A stretch of 64,000 bases of DNA from Peptoniphilus lacrimalis DSM 7455 (GCF_000378725.1 NZ_KB900368.1:124001-188000), one strand, 5' to 3'. Counted from the stretch's first letter, positions 46,171 to 54,011 are shown. Notes: generated by a model not told the origin, from the sequence alone. Program-made: numbers and translations.

Positions 46171-46863
46171 TTATAAGAATTTAAGTGAGTTAAAATCACC
46201 AATTTCCAAATTATATTTTAAATATTTAGTCAAAATAAAAAATAAATACTTTTTTCTTCCTTCATCATAGATAAAGTCCTTATCTAATGAAGTATATAAT
46301 AAATTGCGTAAGTAGTAAATATCTTCCTTAAAAATACTGTAAGAAGTGTAGGAATTTTTCGTAACAACACCACTTTCAAGGGAGAAAAAATTATTTTCAA
46401 AAACACTAAGAATCGGTCTGTATCCCATAAAAGACATAAACTTTAAAATAAAAGCCATGGTTTTAGCTAAGGGATCTTTGCTAGAGCATAAAATTCTTAA
46501 AATCTTTGACAAAAGGCGGTAAATATTATTTAAGCTAGAAGATTGCAAAGTTGATTTCTCTACAATTTCTAAAATAAGAGAGGCATAGCAAAGATTGGTA
46601 AAATTATTTCTCAGTTCATAGTTTGAATTTATAAGCCTACCACTTTTTATATAGTAAAAATTTCTGCCAGGTCTAAACAAATATAGACCCTCCACAAAAA
46701 CCTGACTTAAACTCAAAATCGAAGACTTAGGACTGCATGAGCCCTTAGCCATTATAGAAATATTACCAAGCTCTTTAGTAAAAATTTTTAAAATCTTAGA
46801 GCTTTCACCATGTTTTCTTTCATAAATAACAATACCTTCAATAAAATCACTATTTATAGCCAA
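46171..46863 (-). CDS. recO: DNA repair protein RecO
   Basis: The 230-residue protein has an N-terminal OB-fold (EGIVIYERKHGESSKILKIF and GNISIMAKGS) and helical C-terminus. Its length fits RecO, which loads RecA with RecR and RecF. The zinc-binding Cys residues of some RecO proteins are not evident here. The start is a TTG at 46861-46863 inside the end of era, behind AAGG. Sequence divergence is high, so confidence rests partly on the era-recO-glyQ order. Confidence 0.88.
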   Translation of the reverse strand: MAINSDFIEGIVIYERKHGESSKILKIFTKELGNISIMAKGSCSPKSSILSLSQVFVEGLYLFRPGRNFYYIKSGRLINSNYELRNNFTNLCYASLILEIVEKSTLQSSSLNNIYRLLSKILRILCSSKDPLAKTMAFILKFMSFMGYRPILSVFENNFFSLESGVVTKNSYTSYSIFKEDIYYLRNLLYTSLDKDFIYDEGRKKYLFFILTKYLKYNLEIGDFNSLKFL

Positions 46864-47743
46864 AACCCCTTACCTTATTATCATTATCTCGCCAATTTTT
46901 AGAAACCTTGACCCAAAGCTTTAAATTAACCTTAGAATCAAGCATATTTTCAAGTTCACGTCTTGCAGAAGTGCCTATTTTTTTAAGCATAGACCCGCCC
47001 TTGCCAATTACAATAGCCTTGTGGGAATCTCTTTCCACATAAATTACTGCATCTATATCATAAATCTCTTTATCTGATCTCATTTTAAATTTTTCAATAC
47101 CAACGGCAAGACCGTGAGGAACTTCCTCCTGCAAAAATCTTAAACCTTTTTCTCTTATAATCTCTTCTGCTAAAAATTTCTCGCTCTTATCTGTAACATA
47201 GTCTTCTGGATAAAACATAGGTCCTGGACTTAAATTTTCTTTAATAACCTCAATGTATTCATCCACACCATCATTTTTCATGGCAGAAATAGGAATAATA
47301 TGAGAAAAAATACCAATTTTATCATAAACTTCAATTATAGGAAAAAGCTCCTCTTTTGCAATTAAATCAATCTTATTTATTAATAAAATAATTTTTTTAT
47401 CCTTTAATTTTTTAAGAGTATCAATAATACTTGAATCAAGCTTACCAATTTTTTTTGAAGTATCTACAATATAAGTAATTATATCGGCTTCAGACAAGGA
47501 ACTTAAAGATTCATTAAGCATGAAATTCCCAAGCTTATTTTTAGGTTTTTGAATGCCCGGCGTATCTAAAAAAACTATCTGGCAATCCTTATCTGTATAT
47601 ATAAAAGAAATCTTTTCCCTTGTAGTCTGAGCCTTATTGGAAATAGCAGAAATTTTTTGCCCTATAAGGGAATTTAACATAGTAGACTTGCCTACATTAG
47701 CCCTACCAACAATAGAAACATAACCTGATTTAAATTCTTTCAT
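46850..47743 (-). CDS. era: GTPase Era
   Basis: The 297-residue protein has G1 GRANVGKST (12-20), G3 DTPG, G4 NKID and a C-terminal KH domain with VIGKGGSMLKKIG. It binds the 3' end of 16S rRNA and assists 30S maturation. It starts four bases inside cdd. The Era gene between cdd and recO is the usual order. Confidence 0.97.
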   Translation of the reverse strand: MKEFKSGYVSIVGRANVGKSTMLNSLIGQKISAISNKAQTTREKISFIYTDKDCQIVFLDTPGIQKPKNKLGNFMLNESLSSLSEADIITYIVDTSKKIGKLDSSIIDTLKKLKDKKIILLINKIDLIAKEELFPIIEVYDKIGIFSHIIPISAMKNDGVDEYIEVIKENLSPGPMFYPEDYVTDKSEKFLAEEIIREKGLRFLQEEVPHGLAVGIEKFKMRSDKEIYDIDAVIYVERDSHKAIVIGKGGSMLKKIGTSARRELENMLDSKVNLKLWVKVSKNWRDNDNKVRGFGYK

Positions 47744-48138
47744 TTGTCCTCCAAGTCCTCTGGTCCAAAAGCAAAAGGTAAAATCTCATCCATTGTGTGA
47801 ACCCTATAATCTGTTAGGGAATTTGCAACAATAATCCTCGGATTTTTAGAAAATTCTTTTATAACCTGTCTGCAAACCCCACAAGGATAAGTATAGTGTG
47901 AATCTCCAACAACAGCAATTTTTTTAATCTCTCTTTTTCCATCGCTTACTGCCTTGAAAATAGCAGTCCTTTCCGCACAGTTAGTAGGAGTTAAAGACGC
48001 ATTTTCAATATTTCCTCCACAATAAACGCTCCCATCTTCCATTTCAACAGCAGCTCCCACATTATAATGAGAATAGGGAGTATAAGTCATAGTATCCCTT
48101 GCCTTAATAGCAAGTTCAATTAATTTTTTATCATCCAT
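47740..48138 (-). CDS. cdd: Cytidine deaminase
   Basis: The 132-residue enzyme has YSHYNVGAAVEMEDG, the catalytic NCAERTAI (zinc Cys and proton-shuttling Glu) and PCGVCRQVIKEF (two zinc Cys). It deaminates cytidine and deoxycytidine. It is a homotetramer in Firmicutes. It overlaps both its neighbours, the kinase/phosphatase gene by one base and era by four. Confidence 0.96.
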   Translation of the reverse strand: MDDKKLIELAIKARDTMTYTPYSHYNVGAAVEMEDGSVYCGGNIENASLTPTNCAERTAIFKAVSDGKREIKKIAVVGDSHYTYPCGVCRQVIKEFSKNPRIIVANSLTDYRVHTMDEILPFAFGPEDLEDK

Positions 48139-48845
48139 TATCCAATCACCTTAAAAATAAAAATAGCCACACAAATTCCCAAAATCGACCCACTAATTAC
48201 TTGACCCATTGTGTGAATCTTTCCTTCAACCCTAGACTCACCAACAAGAAAAGCCAAACCGAAAGAAGCAGTAGTAACAAGAGAATTTTCAGCTACCATA
48301 GAAATAATAGTTGCAGCACAAAAAGCAATTGCACAATGACCGCTCACTGCCCCACCTTGAAAATATGTGCCGCCATTTTTTTTAGCTAAAAGAAATTTGC
48401 CACCAATGGTGAGAGCGACAACCAAAAATAAACAGACAAAAGCCAAATGATTGTCAGAATTTTTTATTTTAAAAAGAAATAAATCGCCAACAGAAGCAAA
48501 CTTTTCATAAAAAATAAGATATGCACAAACAATAGCATTAATAGCCGTAATAAGAACTGCACCAGCAGAAACATCCTTAACATATTTTGCTATAGGATTG
48601 TAGTCTTGAACCACAAGATCGACAGTCCTTTCAATAGCAGTGTTGACCATCTCTGCAAAAACCACAAGAATTATAGAAAAAAGAATAATCATAAATTCAA
48701 TAGAAGAAATATTAAAAAACAAGGAAAAAATCACCACTAAAAGAGCCGTCAAATAGTGGAACTTCATATTTTTTTCAGTTTTAAGAACAGAAACAATACC
48801 TTGGATGGCATAGTTAAATGAAGAAATAAAATTAAAATTTTTCAA
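48138..48845 (-). CDS. DgkA-like lipid kinase fused to PAP2-type phosphatase
   Basis: Residues 1-120 are a DgkA/UndK-type kinase with FNYAIQGIVSVLKTEKNMKFH and FAEMVNTAIERTVDL. Residues 120-235 add a PAP2-like membrane domain with QGGAVSGHCAIAF and GESRVEGKIHTMGQVISG, the SGH and SR-xxx-K-x-H pattern of phosphatidic acid phosphatase family 2. Such a fusion could phosphorylate and dephosphorylate undecaprenol. About seven transmembrane segments are expected. A TTG start is used (SD AGGTGAT). Confidence 0.88.
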   Translation of the reverse strand: MKNFNFISSFNYAIQGIVSVLKTEKNMKFHYLTALLVVIFSLFFNISSIEFMIILFSIILVVFAEMVNTAIERTVDLVVQDYNPIAKYVKDVSAGAVLITAINAIVCAYLIFYEKFASVGDLFLFKIKNSDNHLAFVCLFLVVALTIGGKFLLAKKNGGTYFQGGAVSGHCAIAFCAATIISMVAENSLVTTASFGLAFLVGESRVEGKIHTMGQVISGSILGICVAIFIFKVIG

Positions 48846-48849
48846 AATA

Positions 48850-49290
48850 TCACCTATAGATTTTAAGTTTATCCATAATTTCCTTCTCTTTAGCCCTCAT
48901 GATAATCCTATCTTCCTCTTCAATATGATCATAACCCAAAAGATGAAGGGTTGAGTGAACGCAAAGATATGAAAGCTCACGTCTGTTGGAATGACCAAAC
49001 TCTTTTGCCTGTGACAAAACCCTAGCCATATTAATTACAATATCACCAAGAATAATTTTATCCTCATACTCCTCATCCATAGGAAAAGAAAGTACATCAG
49101 TAACCTTGTCAACATTTCTGTAATCTTTATTTAGATTTTTAATCTCATTGTCATCAACAAAAGAAACACTAACATAATATTCTTTATCAATATTACAAAG
49201 TTCAAGACTAGCTTCAACGGACATCTTAATAATATCTAAATCCTCATCGGAAATAGGAAGTACATCCTGTCTATTTTCAAAATCAATCAT
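48850..49290 (-). CDS. ybeY: Endoribonuclease YbeY
   Basis: The 146-residue enzyme has the zinc site HSTLHLLGYDHIEE and the family motif YRNVDKVTDVLSFPM. YbeY matures 16S rRNA 3' ends and takes part in ribosome quality control. It directly follows phoH (stop and start are adjacent), as in most bacteria. Confidence 0.96.
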   Translation of the reverse strand: MIDFENRQDVLPISDEDLDIIKMSVEASLELCNIDKEYYVSVSFVDDNEIKNLNKDYRNVDKVTDVLSFPMDEEYEDKIILGDIVINMARVLSQAKEFGHSNRRELSYLCVHSTLHLLGYDHIEEEDRIIMRAKEKEIMDKLKIYR

Positions 49291-50259
49291 CTATTTTTTT
49301 CTTTCCTTATCAAATTTATCATAAGCTGCAATAATTCGAGCCACAAGAGGATGACGAACAATATCATTCTTGGTCAAATAAGTGATGCCTATCCCCTTAA
49401 CACCATCAAGAATCTTAAGAACAGTTTTAAGCCCTGAAGATTTGCCACGAGGAAGGTCAATTTGAGTAATATCACCAGTAATAATAGCCCTAGAACCAAA
49501 ACCAAGTCTTGTTAAAAACATCTTCATCTGCTCGTTAGTAGTGTTTTGCGCCTCATCAAGAATAACAAAAGCATTATCCAAAGTCCTACCTCTCATGTAA
49601 GCAAGAGGAGCAACTTCAATCAGACCCTTTTCCACATATGATTGGTAAGTATCGCCACCCAAAATATCAAAAAGAGCGTCATAAAGAGGTCTTAAATAAG
49701 GATCAACTTTATTTTGTAAATCTCCAGGCAAAAAGCCCAAATTTTCGCCAGCTTCAACAGCAGGTCTTGTCAAAATAATCCTATTAATTTCCTTAGCCTT
49801 AAAAGCACGAACGGCAAAAGCCATAGCAAGATAAGTCTTGCCAGTACCGGCAGGTCCTATGCCAAAAGTAATATCATTAGAAAAAATAGTTTCAATGTAT
49901 CTTTTTTGACCCAAAGTTTTAGCCTTGATGGGCTTACCCATAGACGTATAAACCAAAGTATCATTTAAAAGCTCGGAAATAGATCTGGATTCATTTTTTT
50001 TAATAAGCTCAATAGAATAACGAACATCACTAAGAGTTAAACTATCCTGTTTTTTTAAAATTTCCAATAAATTATAAATTAAAAGTTCAGCATTCTCAAC
50101 GCACTCTTGACTTCCGCTAATCTCAATCTTGCCAAGTCTGTCACGAACTTTAACATCAAAAGACTCCTCAATAAGTTTAATATTTTCATCTAATTTGCCA
50201 AAAAGAAGAGCCTCAGAATTAGAATTATTAATTTCAATAGACCTTATAATATTTCCCAA
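49291..50259 (-). CDS. phoH: PhoH-like ATPase
   Basis: The 322-residue protein has an N-terminal KH-like part and a P-loop ATPase with GPAGTGKTYLAMAFAV and DEAQNTT, ending with SR-x-x-ITGDITQIDLPRG. PhoH is an RNA-binding ATPase linked to YbeY. The start is a TTG at 50257-50259, six bases after GGGAGG. It is the first gene of the 14-kb macro-operon that runs to the Nif3-like gene. Confidence 0.95.
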   Translation of the reverse strand: MGNIIRSIEINNSNSEALLFGKLDENIKLIEESFDVKVRDRLGKIEISGSQECVENAELLIYNLLEILKKQDSLTLSDVRYSIELIKKNESRSISELLNDTLVYTSMGKPIKAKTLGQKRYIETIFSNDITFGIGPAGTGKTYLAMAFAVRAFKAKEINRIILTRPAVEAGENLGFLPGDLQNKVDPYLRPLYDALFDILGGDTYQSYVEKGLIEVAPLAYMRGRTLDNAFVILDEAQNTTNEQMKMFLTRLGFGSRAIITGDITQIDLPRGKSSGLKTVLKILDGVKGIGITYLTKNDIVRHPLVARIIAAYDKFDKERKK

Positions 50260-50282
50260 AAAATACCTCCCAAATTACTTAA

Positions 50283-50311
50283 ATAATACCATAAATGAGG
50301 ATTTTTTTCCA
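50283..50311 (-). promoter_or_regulatory. Promoter of the phoH macro-operon
   Basis: On the minus strand TGGAAA (50306-50311) and TATTAT (50283-50288) are 17 bases apart, about 25 bases upstream of the phoH start. It is diverging from the sigma-factor gene promoter at 50366-50394. Confidence 0.55.
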
Positions 50312-50365
50312 TATATATGATTTAGGGTAAAATTAAACTCATATTCTAAATAAAATAAATTTTTG

Positions 50366-50394
50366 TTGACATAAATAAACACTTGTTCTATAAT
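50366..50394 (+). promoter_or_regulatory. Strong promoter of the sigma/amidase operon
   Basis: A perfect TTGACA (50366-50371) and a perfect TATAAT (50389-50394) are separated by 17 bases, with the predicted start near 50401, exactly at a palindrome. Confidence 0.92.
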
Positions 50395-50400
50395 TCTACA

Positions 50401-50410
50401 TGAGGCCTCA
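50401..50410. promoter_or_regulatory. Palindrome at the predicted transcription start
   Basis: TGAGGCCTCA is a perfect 10-base palindrome at the predicted start site of the sigma-factor operon. It could be an operator or a 5' RNA hairpin end. Confidence 0.5.
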
Positions 50411-50425
50411 ATAAAAAGGAGGAAA

Positions 50426-50437
50426 TTATCGCGATAA
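50426..50437. promoter_or_regulatory. Palindrome between Shine-Dalgarno site and start codon
   Basis: TTATCGCGATAA is a perfect 12-base palindrome lying just after the strong AAGGAGG (50417-50423) and 10 bases before the sigma-gene ATG at 50448. The AAGGAGG is about 25 bases from this ATG, much farther than normal, so the start context is unusual. Confidence 0.55.
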
Positions 50438-50447
50438 ATTTTTAAAT

Positions 50448-51068
50448 ATGAAATTAGAAAGGAAAACAAAAGAAAAAGACAAAGAAAAACAAATACAAGA
50501 AGAAAAAGAGGACTACGAAAAATTAAACGAACAGGTTAAACTAGCAATACTCGGAGATGGAAAAGCAAAATTAAAAGTAGTAGAAATGCTAAATCCCCTA
50601 ATAGAATATTCAATAAAAAGGTACTGCCCCATCTATAAAGAATACCAAGACCTTTATCAAGATTCAGTTTTAATAGTCCTAAACTGTTTAGAAAACTTCG
50701 ACCAAAAAAGGTCCTTCCCCAAATATGTCAAGTCATATTTGAAATATTTCCTACTAGATACCTTCAGATATTTGTCACAAAAACCCGACATGGACTCAAA
50801 AGACAAAGAAGGAGAAGATATATTAGAAAAAATAGAAGATAATATAAACATCGAAAAAGAATATGAAAGAAAATTAGAAAACATTGCTCTTACAAAAGCC
50901 ATAAAAGAATTGCCACCAAGGCAAAGACAAATAATAGTCCTATACTATTTAGAAAATATGAGTATAAAAGAAATAGGTCTAAAAATGGCAATATCAAAAT
51001 GGACAGTAGTATCAGCCAAGAAAAAAGCATTAAAGAAACTAAGGAGTAAAATAAATGATAATAGATAA
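50448..51068 (+). CDS. Sigma-70 family factor, small alternative sigma
   Basis: The 206-residue protein has a charged N-terminus, a region 2 with NPLIEYSIKRYCPIYKEYQD-like start and LYQDSVLIVLNCLENFD, and a region 4 with LPPRQRQIIVLYYLENMSIKEIG and KWTVVSAKKKALKKL. Regions 1 and 3 are absent, so it is a compact alternative factor of the type linked to phage-like or toxin-release genes (SigO, UviA, TcdR). It overlaps the amidase gene by 14 bases. The Shine-Dalgarno site is abnormally far upstream. The target promoters are unknown. Confidence 0.85.
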   Translation: MKLERKTKEKDKEKQIQEEKEDYEKLNEQVKLAILGDGKAKLKVVEMLNPLIEYSIKRYCPIYKEYQDLYQDSVLIVLNCLENFDQKRSFPKYVKSYLKYFLLDTFRYLSQKPDMDSKDKEGEDILEKIEDNINIEKEYERKLENIALTKAIKELPPRQRQIIVLYYLENMSIKEIGLKMAISKWTVVSAKKKALKKLRSKINDNR

Positions 51069-51528
51069 AAGACTAATAAAATATAACTACCAAAACAGAC
51101 AAGGAAATCTCATAAAATATATAGTGGTTCATGACACAGCAAACACAAACATATCAGCCGATGCCATAAACCATTACAGATACTTTGCAGGAGGCAACAG
51201 AAAAGCATCAGCCCATTATTTTGTAGACGATAAAAGAATAGTAGAAATAATAGAAGACGCCTACGCATCATGGCACTGTGGAGATGGAAGAGGTAAATAT
51301 GGAATAACAAACAATAACTCAATAGGAGTAGAAATCTGCGTAAATTCAGACGGAAATTACAAAAAAGCCGTAGAAAATACCCTATCACTGGTAAGAGAAC
51401 TTATGAAAACATACAAGGTCCCCATAAAAAATGTAGTCAGACACTTTGACGCATCAAGAAAAATCTGCCCACGCTCCATGTCAGAAAATAATTGGGCAAA
51501 ATGGTGGGAATTTAAGGCAAAACTATAA
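51055..51528 (+). CDS. N-acetylmuramoyl-L-alanine amidase (amidase_2)
   Basis: The 157-residue protein has no signal peptide. It has IVVHDTANTNI (zinc His, about 23-33), SAHYFVDD, SWHCGDGRGKYG, NSIGVEICV, NVVRHFDASRKICP (second zinc His and Cys). It is a bare catalytic domain of the T7 lysozyme/PGRP type, like phage endolysins, without a cell-wall binding domain. Because it lacks an export signal it would need a holin-like exit or cell lysis. It is co-translated with the sigma-factor gene. Confidence 0.92.
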   Translation: MIIDKRLIKYNYQNRQGNLIKYIVVHDTANTNISADAINHYRYFAGGNRKASAHYFVDDKRIVEIIEDAYASWHCGDGRGKYGITNNNSIGVEICVNSDGNYKKAVENTLSLVRELMKTYKVPIKNVVRHFDASRKICPRSMSENNWAKWWEFKAKL

Positions 51529-51550
51529 AACCTTAAATACATATAAAACT

Positions 51551-51580
51551 GGGACTAAACAATAGTCCTTATTTTTTTTA
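51551..51580 (+). terminator. Terminator of the sigma/amidase operon
   Basis: GGACTA-AACAA-TAGTCC is followed by TTATTTTTTTTA, 23 bases after the amidase stop. Confidence 0.8.
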
Positions 51581-51588
51581 TTTTTTAA

Positions 51589-52109
51589 GGGACTGTCCCT
51601 TTCTTCCTTGACTTATTTTTTGTTTGGATTTTATTTTTTTAAGGGACTGTCCCTTTTTCTTCTCTTGATTTTGTTTTTCTTTATTTCGGGGGACTGTCCC
51701 TATTGGAACTGTCCCTTTTCTTCTCTTGATTTTGTTTTTCTTTAATTATTCCAGGGGAGTGTCCCTGTTAGGACTGTCCCTTTCTTCCTTGATTTTGTTT
51801 TTTTCTTCAATTTTTTCGGGGGACTGTCCCTGTTGGGACTGTCCCTTTTCTTCTCTTGATTTTGTTTTTCTTTATTTCGGGGGACTGTCCCTGCTGGGAC
51901 TGTCCCTTTTTCTTCTCTTGATTTTGTTTTTTCTTTAATTATTTCGGGGGAGTGTCCCTGTTGGGACTGTCCCTTTTCTTCTCCTGATTTTGTTTTTTTC
52001 TTTAATTATTCCGGGGGAGTGTCCCTGTTGGGACTGTCCCCTTTTCTTCTCTTGATTTTGTTTTTTTCTTTAATTATTCCGGGGGACTGTCCCTGTTGGG
52101 ACTGTCCCC
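51589..52109 (+). repeat. Tandem array of GGGACTGTCCC-containing units (REP-like)
   Basis: Units of 61-68 bases are repeated about seven times. Each unit has GGGGGACTGTCCCTGTTGG, a second GGGACTGTCCC, then TTTTCTTCTCTTGATTTTG and a T-rich spacer. Unit anchors (GGACTGTCCCT or GGAGTGTCCCT) lie at 51691, 51756, 51821, 51882, 51949, 52016 and 52084; single palindromes precede at 51589 and 51643. Neighbouring units differ by point changes and short T-run differences. The array lies directly downstream of the RAYT gene, whose product is expected to act on such palindromes. Confidence 0.9.
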
Positions 52110-52142
52110 CTCTTCGGGCTTGGCTTAAAAGGACAGATTCCC

Positions 52143-52724
52143 TTAGTGTTTTACACCATCACAATAAATATCCTTAGCCGAACAATTAAAGGGCAAGTTC
52201 AAATAATCTAAATACATAATTCTAGCCTTAGAAATATCAGCACTAAAAAAATTTAAAATATAATTAACATCAACAAAAGAATCACAATCACTAATATAAA
52301 ACCTATGAGAAGTAAACATATTCATATATAAATCAGAAAGACCAGCTTTTTTGGGATTCAGATGAATATACTTAACAAGTTCAGTAAGATAAATGTCATC
52401 ATTATATCCCTTAGATTTAAATCGTGATCCAAATACTCTGCCACTATGCTTGTATTTTTTATTGAAATAAAATGTATAAGATTGTTGAATAAACTTCATA
52501 ATTTTGCTGAGATCTTCCCTCTTTGCTTTCAATAAAATATGTATATGATTATCCATAATAGCAAAAGCAAACACCCTAATATTTAACTCATCCCTAGATA
52601 ATTTAATAAGATTAATATAATAATCCTTATCGCTTTTATCCAAAAAAATTTTTTCACGATTATTAGCCCTTGCAAAAACATGATAAATGTCTGTTTCAGA
52701 ATACTCTATAGCACTTGTTGGCAT
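52143..52724 (-). CDS. REP-associated tyrosine transposase (RAYT, Y1 family)
   Basis: The 193-residue protein has the HUH motif MDNHIHILL (H60 and H62), and IQQSYTFYFNKKY (probable nucleophile Y83), followed by GRVFGSRFKS and YIHLNPKKAGL. This is the TnpA_REP/RAYT branch of IS200/IS605-type Y1 transposases, which cleave and join single-stranded palindromic DNA. The ATG at 52722-52724 follows GAGGTG. Palindromes of one family flank it on both sides (52081-52109 and 52795-52822). A TATAAT at 52742-52747 may drive it, with a very short leader. Confidence 0.92.
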   Translation of the reverse strand: MPTSAIEYSETDIYHVFARANNREKIFLDKSDKDYYINLIKLSRDELNIRVFAFAIMDNHIHILLKAKREDLSKIMKFIQQSYTFYFNKKYKHSGRVFGSRFKSKGYNDDIYLTELVKYIHLNPKKAGLSDLYMNMFTSHRFYISDCDSFVDVNYILNFFSADISKARIMYLDYLNLPFNCSAKDIYCDGVKH

Positions 52725-52794
52725 CACATCACCTCTTTTAAATTATAACATAATAAAACTTTTCTTAATTTAATAATTTTTTTTTTAATTATTC

Positions 52795-52925
52795 GGGGGA
52801 CAGTCCTAAAGGACAGACCCCCTTTATTTATTTTTTGAAAAGTTATAAGGGACTGTCCCTGTTGGGACTGTCCCTTCTTCCTTGATTTTATTTTTTTAAA
52901 GGACTGTCCCTATTGGGACTGACCC
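52795..52925 (+). repeat. GGGACAGTCC palindromes upstream of the RAYT gene
   Basis: GGGGGACAGTCC-TAAA-GGACAGACCCCC (52795-52822) is a paired element facing the RAYT 5' side; GGGACTGTCCCTGTTGGGACTGTCCC follows at 52848-52874 and GGACTGTCCCTATTGGGACTG at 52900-52920. They match the array downstream of the RAYT gene. Confidence 0.85.
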
Positions 52926-52970
52926 TTTTCTTATAATTCCCTTTTGTTCCCAATATATAATGACAACATA

Positions 52971-52999
52971 TTGACAATACACGAATAAAACCCTATAAT
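52971..52999 (+). promoter_or_regulatory. Promoter of the toxin-antitoxin pair
   Basis: TTGACA (52971-52976) and TATAAT (52994-52999) are 17 bases apart. TGACAA words occur twice, 11 bases apart, around the -35 box and could be antitoxin-binding half-sites. Confidence 0.85.
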
Positions 53000-53020
53000 C
53001 AAAACAAAGGAGATGAGCCT

Positions 53021-53293
53021 ATGACAAGCACAAATTTGAACATAAGAACAGATAAAGAAATAAAAGAAAAAGCTGAAAAAATTTACTCAAGCCTCGGTTT
53101 AAATATGACAACTGCAATTAATATTTTTTTAAGAGCAAGTATCAGAAAAAACGGAATCCCCTTTGATTTAAAACTCAATGTCCCAAATGACGAAACTTTA
53201 AAAGCAATAAAAGAAGCAAGAAAAATTGCAAAAGATAAAAATGTTCAATCCTATGACAGTATAGAAGAATTGAGAAAAGCCCTTGAAATATAA
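53021..53293 (+). CDS. RelB/DinJ-family antitoxin
   Basis: The 90-residue protein starts with a ribbon-helix-helix segment LNIRTDKEIKEKAEKIYSSL and LNMTTAINIFLRASIR, typical of DinJ/RelB antitoxins, and ends with an acidic helix that wraps the toxin. It follows a good promoter and AAAGGAG. It overlaps the toxin gene by 11 bases, the usual layout. Confidence 0.92.
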   Translation: MTSTNLNIRTDKEIKEKAEKIYSSLGLNMTTAINIFLRASIRKNGIPFDLKLNVPNDETLKAIKEARKIAKDKNVQSYDSIEELRKALEI

Positions 53294-53561
53294 AATAAAA
53301 TACACTAATAGATTTAAAAAAGATTTAAAACTTCTCAAAAAGCAAGGAAAAGATATAAATAAACTATTTTATATAATTGAGAAAATTGCAAAGGGAGAAA
53401 CTCTTGAAGATAAATACAAAGACCATCTATTAAACGGAAACTATAAAAAAACAAGAGAATGTCATGTTGAATCAGATTTATTACTAATCTATGAAAAATA
53501 TGAAGATATTTTAGTTTTAACCTTGGTTAGAACTGGTTCACACTCAGATTTATTTAAATAA
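53283..53561 (+). CDS. YafQ-family mRNA interferase toxin
   Basis: The 92-residue protein has the RelE/YafQ fold and the YafQ active-site residues in DHLLNGNYKKTRECHVESDL (two His, Asp) and LVRTGSHSDLF (His, Phe). It cleaves mRNA on the ribosome. The start is a TTG at 53283 inside the antitoxin gene. A terminator follows. Confidence 0.92.
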   Translation: MKYKIKYTNRFKKDLKLLKKQGKDINKLFYIIEKIAKGETLEDKYKDHLLNGNYKKTRECHVESDLLLIYEKYEDILVLTLVRTGSHSDLFK

Positions 53562-53578
53562 ATATAATAAGTAAAAAA

Positions 53579-53612
53579 TTAAGCGTCTAAACCACTAGAT
53601 GCTTAATTTTTT
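53579..53612 (+). terminator. Terminator of the toxin-antitoxin operon
   Basis: TAAGCGTCTA pairs with TAGATGCTTA (one wobble) and is followed by ATTTTTTTG. Confidence 0.85.
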
Positions 53613-53629
53613 TGTTTCTTCTATTTAAT

Positions 53630-53680
53630 CGGGGGACAGTCCGAGTCGTAAAATTCAACAAACAGTCAGGGACTGTCCCT
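53630..53680 (+). repeat. Deleted copy of the palindrome-bounded element
   Basis: GGGGGACAGTCCGAGTCGTAAAATTCAACAA joins directly to GTCAGGGACTGTCCC. The left end matches the two full elements at 54518 and 59395; the middle is missing. Confidence 0.75.
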
Positions 53681-53775
53681 TTTCTTACCTTAGTCTTAAT
53701 TCCCTTAAATTTTTTCAAAAATTGAGTAACAACTTTTTCTTATTTTTCATATATATAATACAGGAGGTGAAAACA

Positions 53776-53997
53776 ATGGCAAAGGTCAATGTTTCAAGAA
53801 AATTAAAAACTAAGTTAAACGCAGGTTTGGGAAAGAATGGCAAAGAAAGCTATAAAACTATTTCCCTTGACAGACTAGAAGAAAATGTTTCAACAGAAAA
53901 TGCCTTAAAGGTTGGCGAGTTTATTGGTAAAATTGTCGACAAAAAGGTTAAGTCTGTAACTAAAGTTAGTGAAGAAGAAATCACAAGTGAACTATAA
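53776..53997 (+). CDS. DUF1659 protein
   Basis: The 73-residue protein starts MAKVNVSRKLKTKLNAGLGK and has YKTISLDRLEENVSTENALKVGEFIGK. This pattern is the DUF1659 family, small proteins of unknown role found near YvrJ and DUF2922 genes. The ATG at 53776 follows AGGAGGTG. It heads the DUF1659-DUF2922-YvrJ operon. No perfect sigma-A promoter is visible: a TATAAT near 53754 lies almost in the ribosome-binding site and lacks a -35 box. Confidence 0.87.
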   Translation: MAKVNVSRKLKTKLNAGLGKNGKESYKTISLDRLEENVSTENALKVGEFIGKIVDKKVKSVTKVSEEEITSEL

Positions 53998-54011
53998 GAA
54001 AGGAGAATTAA

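Noticed and set aside
50275-50469. A 64-codon minus-strand frame upstream of phoH
   Set aside because: It covers the promoters of both divergent operons and has no ribosome-binding site or family match.
51726-51938. A 70-codon plus-strand open frame in the tandem array
   Set aside because: It reads the repeat sequence as Leu/Phe/Ser-rich text and lacks a ribosome-binding site. It is a by-product of the repeat.
51589-52109. A CRISPR array
   Set aside because: The units are regularly spaced, but the intervals between palindromes are themselves repeated and T-rich, not unique spacers, and no cas gene is in the window.
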